Shown here in pieces: positions 6,480-7,880 of a stretch of 7,880 nt of DNA. The stretch lies in contig JAIPEK010000099.1 of NCBI GenBank assembly GCA_021737205.1, positions 1 to 7,880 of the forward strand, written 5' to 3'. The stretch comes from Desulfarculaceae bacterium. Lineage in GTDB: Bacteria; Desulfobacterota; Desulfobacteria; Desulfobacterales; Desulfobacteraceae. The position numbers and the translations under genes were made by a program. The notes below the pieces were generated by a model that saw only the letters and a program-made list of their open reading frames with translations, did no database searches and was not told the origin of the DNA. The stretch's first letter is position 1; every line of letters begins with the position of its first letter.

Positions 6480-6641
6480 GGTTCCGGCTGAAGGGAGAAG
6501 AAGATTATTGCATGGCCGGGATCGATCCATGACACAGAAAGTATCCCTTATCGCTGCTTCCTTCCGGACCTGACGAGGTTCGCGATCTTCTGTTACATGG
6601 CGACCGACCAGAATATTTTCTCCAGCCCGACAGCCGGAACC
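6480..6641 (-). ncRNA. ffs: Signal recognition particle RNA (4.5S-like), extended stem
   Basis: The minus strand carries the near-invariant SRP RNA apical motif AGGTCCGGAAGGAAGCAGC (6571-6553), including the GGAA tetraloop and the asymmetric loop bound by Ffh. Flanking arms pair as in the family: ACAGAA with TTCTGT, CCATG with CATGG, and GGTCGGT with ATCGATC. This core spans roughly 6515-6610. Outside it, further partial pairing (GGG with CCC, GAGAA with TTCTT) leads to a perfect 11-bp outer stem, GGTTCCGGCTG (6641-6631) with CAGCCGGAACC (6490-6480). The predicted promoter would start transcription at about that outer stem. I therefore set the ends there, giving about 162 nt; the mature RNA may be trimmed to about 100 nt. 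The RNA pairs with Ffh to target membrane and secreted proteins to FtsY and the translocon. There is no sign of an Alu domain. I see no convincing terminator beyond it. Confidence 0.9.
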
Positions 6642-6643
6642 TG

Positions 6644-6674
6644 ATTATATACCGCAAACGGGATTATTTTTCAA
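6644..6674 (-). promoter_or_regulatory. Promoter of the SRP RNA gene
   Basis: On the minus strand, TTGAAA (6674-6669) is followed by TATATAAT (6651-6644). The spacing is 17 bases if TATATA is used as -10 and 19 if TATAAT is used. With 17, transcription starts within a base or two of 6640, exactly where the outer stem of the SRP RNA begins. The agreement between promoter and stem supports both calls. Confidence 0.7.
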
Positions 6675-6709
6675 TAGAAAATATTTGATTTTCCCGTGCT
6701 GATTCCGCA

Positions 6710-6717
6710 GGGGGGGG
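6710..6717. repeat. Run of eight G
   Basis: An uninterrupted G8 tract lies between the divergent SRP RNA and STAS genes, about 24 bases before a possible -35 of the STAS gene. Runs of this length can slip in replication. It is not inside any coding frame I support. Confidence 0.9.
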
Positions 6718-6732
6718 CAGGCGGAAAATTCT

Positions 6733-6769
6733 TCAAGTGCTTGATATGCGATCGGGTTCATGGTATTTA
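6733..6769 (+). promoter_or_regulatory. Possible promoter of the STAS gene with overlapping palindrome
   Basis: TTGATA (6741-6746) is followed after 17 bases by TATTTA (6764-6769). The -35 matches 5 of 6 consensus bases and the -10 only 3 of 6, so it is weak. The 12-base palindrome TCAAGTGCTTGA (6733-6744) overlaps the -35 and could be an operator. A start near 6776 would lie after the in-frame ATGs at 6760 and 6769 and would force use of the ATG at 6811. GATAAT near 6779-6784 is an alternative -10 without a good -35. Confidence 0.35.
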
Positions 6770-6799
6770 TGAAAAAGTCGATAATTTTGGAAAACGATC

Positions 6800-6804
6800 A
6801 GGAG
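6800..6804 (+). promoter_or_regulatory. Ribosome binding site deciding the STAS start
   Basis: AGGAG lies 6 bases before the ATG at 6811. The upstream in-frame ATGs at 6760 and 6769 have no comparable site, so this decides the start. Confidence 0.8.
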
Positions 6805-6810
6805 AATAAA

Positions 6811-7119
6811 ATGAGTGAAATCATTAAAAACGGGAATGATGTGGTGATTAAACCCGGTATTGATGTGGTCGCATCCATGGCGGAAGATTTCAGGAACGAA
6901 CTGGTTTCCGCTACGGATGAGACCGGGGGAACGGTAACCATCGACCTTGCGGGAGTGGATATGGTGGATTCGGTGGGTATCGGGGTGATCATCGCCACTC
7001 ATAACAGTCTGTCACAGGCCGGCAGGAAATTGAAAGTCACCAATGTGAACAGCGATATCTACGGCCTTTTCACCACCATGCGGCTGAACAGAAGATTCGA
7101 TATCGAAAAGAGTGAATAG
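6811..7119 (+). CDS. STAS-domain anti-sigma-factor antagonist (SpoIIAA/RsbV-like)
   Basis: A 102-residue protein that is a single STAS domain. In known systems such proteins are phosphorylated on a serine by an RsbW/SpoIIAB-type kinase; the unphosphorylated form binds the kinase and frees a sigma factor or other partner. The order of elements fits: an N-terminal strand (NDVVIKPGIDVV, 9-20), a central strand TVTIDLAGVDMVDS (41-54), the phospho-site loop DSVGIGV (S54 is the expected acceptor), a helix, then KLKVTNVNSDIYGLFTTMRLNRRFDI (74-98), matching the usual ending. The start at 6811 has AGGAG at 6 bases; the frame opens upstream but without a ribosome site. No kinase, PP2C phosphatase or sigma gene is in the window, so the partners are elsewhere or downstream of the visible region. 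A lipoprotein gene follows after 27 bases and may share its transcript. Confidence 0.9.
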   Translation: MSEIIKNGNDVVIKPGIDVVASMAEDFRNELVSATDETGGTVTIDLAGVDMVDSVGIGVIIATHNSLSQAGRKLKVTNVNSDIYGLFTTMRLNRRFDIEKSE

Positions 7120-7146
7120 CTGTTTTTTCAAAGAGAGTCAAAGAAA

Positions 7147-7485
7147 ATGTATATGAAAAGACCTGCGGTAGTTACAGCTTGCCTGCTCCTTTTTTTGGCC
7201 GCTTTTGCCACGGGCTGTGAAAAAGAGAACAACAAAAAGGATGAAGCATTCCAGGGGGTCGGCCGACTGATCTCCGAGAGGAACAAGGCAAGGTACGATT
7301 CGGCCGGGCAGGGATCAGACCGGAGCAGTGGAGATTCCCAGCCCCGGAAGGAATCCATGTCCACACTGTATGAAGAAAATGTCGAAATCGTGAGTACGTC
7401 AACAGACCGTACGCTGGGCAAAGGGGTGGCCTACCTCGACAAAGAAGGCAAAATCGTCTATATTAAAATCACGAAAAAACGGTGA
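7147..7485 (+). CDS. Small predicted lipoprotein of unknown function
   Basis: A 112-residue protein I do not recognise. The N terminus is a lipoprotein signal: MYMKRP, a hydrophobic stretch at 8-22 and the lipobox ATGC with C24 as the likely lipidated residue (the -3 Ala is tolerated but not ideal). Residues 25-70 are polar and charged, probably a flexible linker (KENNKKDE, SAGQGSDRSSGDS). The last 40 residues alternate in a way that suggests a small beta fold: STLYEENVEIVS, then GKGVAYLDKEGKIVYIKITKK. E25-K26 follow the Cys, so there is no +2 Asp retention signal as defined in E. coli; sorting in this organism is uncertain. GAGAG lies 9 bases before the ATG. It follows the STAS gene after 27 bases in the same direction and is probably co-transcribed. 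It converges on the next gene with 13 bases between stops. Confidence 0.75.
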   Translation: MYMKRPAVVTACLLLFLAAFATGCEKENNKKDEAFQGVGRLISERNKARYDSAGQGSDRSSGDSQPRKESMSTLYEENVEIVSTSTDRTLGKGVAYLDKEGKIVYIKITKKR

Positions 7486-7498
7486 ACGGCGGGGAGGA

Positions 7499-7880
7499 CT
7501 ATTCCTTTTTTGAGGCGCCGGGGAGATCCTGGAGCCTTGATATGATTTCCTTCTGTTCTTTGATTTTGTTTTCCAGCTCTTGTTTTGTCTTGTCATACTC
7601 TTCGATGGTGGATTCATATTCTTTCATTTTAATTCTGGCTTCATAAAGCGCATTGGTATCATCATCGTGCTGTCCCTGCAGAATAAGCTTCCGTTTCTGG
7701 AGCTGGGCCAGTTTTTTTTTGTACTTGCTGATGACATTCATGTACTTTTTTGTGACTTTTTTTTCCACGGACTTGGTGAGAGAATGGGTCATGGTCATGT
7801 TCAAAAGTTCCGCTACAAGGGCGATGATGGTGGCGTAAATAAATCCTTCGGCCTGCATGAAATAGATGACGGCGGCCACT
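7499..7880 (-). CDS. Membrane-anchored coiled-coil protein, probably 5'-truncated at the window edge
   Basis: The frame runs from the window edge to a TAG at 7501-7499, giving 126 visible residues. I do not recognise the family. A GTG at 7879-7877 could be a start, but it lies one base from the edge and its ribosome site is outside the window. An ATG at residue 8 is another option, and a longer gene is quite possible. The first 30 residues are mostly hydrophobic (VIYFMQAEGFIYATIIALVAELLNM) and suggest one membrane segment at about 12-29. A basic stretch follows (SVEKKVTKKY, KYKKKL, QKRK at 37-64). A likely coiled coil fills about 75-118 (ALYEARIKMKEYESTIEEYDK and onward), ending in a short tail. 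A role as a membrane-tethered scaffold is only a guess. It is convergent with the lipoprotein gene. Confidence 0.7.
   Translation of the reverse strand, partial: VAAVIYFMQAEGFIYATIIALVAELLNMTMTHSLTKSVEKKVTKKYMNVISKYKKKLAQLQKRKLILQGQHDDDTNALYEARIKMKEYESTIEEYDKTKQELENKIKEQKEIISRLQDLPGASKKE

Noticed and set aside
6760..6810. N-terminal extension of the STAS protein from the ATG at 6760
   Set aside because: No ribosome site precedes it, it overlaps the candidate -10, and the AGGAG-ATG at 6811 starts a normal-length STAS domain.
7490..7512. Possible terminator in the convergent gap after the lipoprotein (AGGA, CTAT, TCCT then Ts)
   Set aside because: The stem is only four strong pairs plus G-U pairs, too weak to call, although a T-run follows on the plus strand.

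Overview
The window looks like ordinary chromosome of a Gram-negative, probably anaerobic, bacterium. A Desulfobacterota (deltaproteobacterial, perhaps Desulfobacterales) origin is my inference from the style of the acyl-CoA ligase and of the other proteins, not something a marker gene proves. There are no insertion sequences, CRISPR arrays, tRNAs, phage genes or recognisable defence genes. Coding density is high and the main genes are housekeeping.

Layout. Positions 1-534 (+) hold the 3' end of a yebC/TACO1 gene. It converges, with a 10-base gap, on a minus-strand block running from about 6640 down to 545. In the order of transcription this block contains: a signal recognition particle RNA gene (6641-6480), grpE (6363-5734, TTG start), dnaK (5709-3793), an intrinsic terminator with a promoter nested in it, an AMP-forming acyl-CoA ligase (3694-2105), a lolA-like outer-membrane lipoprotein carrier gene (2139-1459, overlapping the ligase by 35 bases) and nadA (1438-545). 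To the right, on the plus strand, a short STAS-domain anti-sigma-factor antagonist (6811-7119) is followed by a small predicted lipoprotein (7147-7485). These converge on a truncated minus-strand gene for a membrane-anchored coiled-coil protein (7499 to the window edge).

How the parts relate. GrpE and DnaK form a chaperone and nucleotide-exchange pair and read as one transcript from a sigma-70-like promoter at 6446-6419; hrcA and dnaJ are not adjacent. That transcript should stop at the hairpin at 3759-3718. A second promoter has its -35 just upstream of this hairpin and its -10 inside the hairpin loop. Transcripts starting there would carry only half of the stem and so escape termination, which gives the ligase-lolA-nadA operon an independent start. 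The 447 bases between grpE and the STAS gene are not empty: they hold the SRP RNA gene with its promoter, an 8-G run, a short palindrome and a possible promoter for the STAS gene.

The most interesting observations are the terminator-nested promoter and the SRP RNA, whose flanks close with a perfect 11-bp outer stem. That stem suggests an RNA of about 162 nt, longer than the usual roughly 100-nt bacterial small form. I found no clear evidence of a wholly new multi-gene system; the STAS-lipoprotein pair is the least explained gene set.
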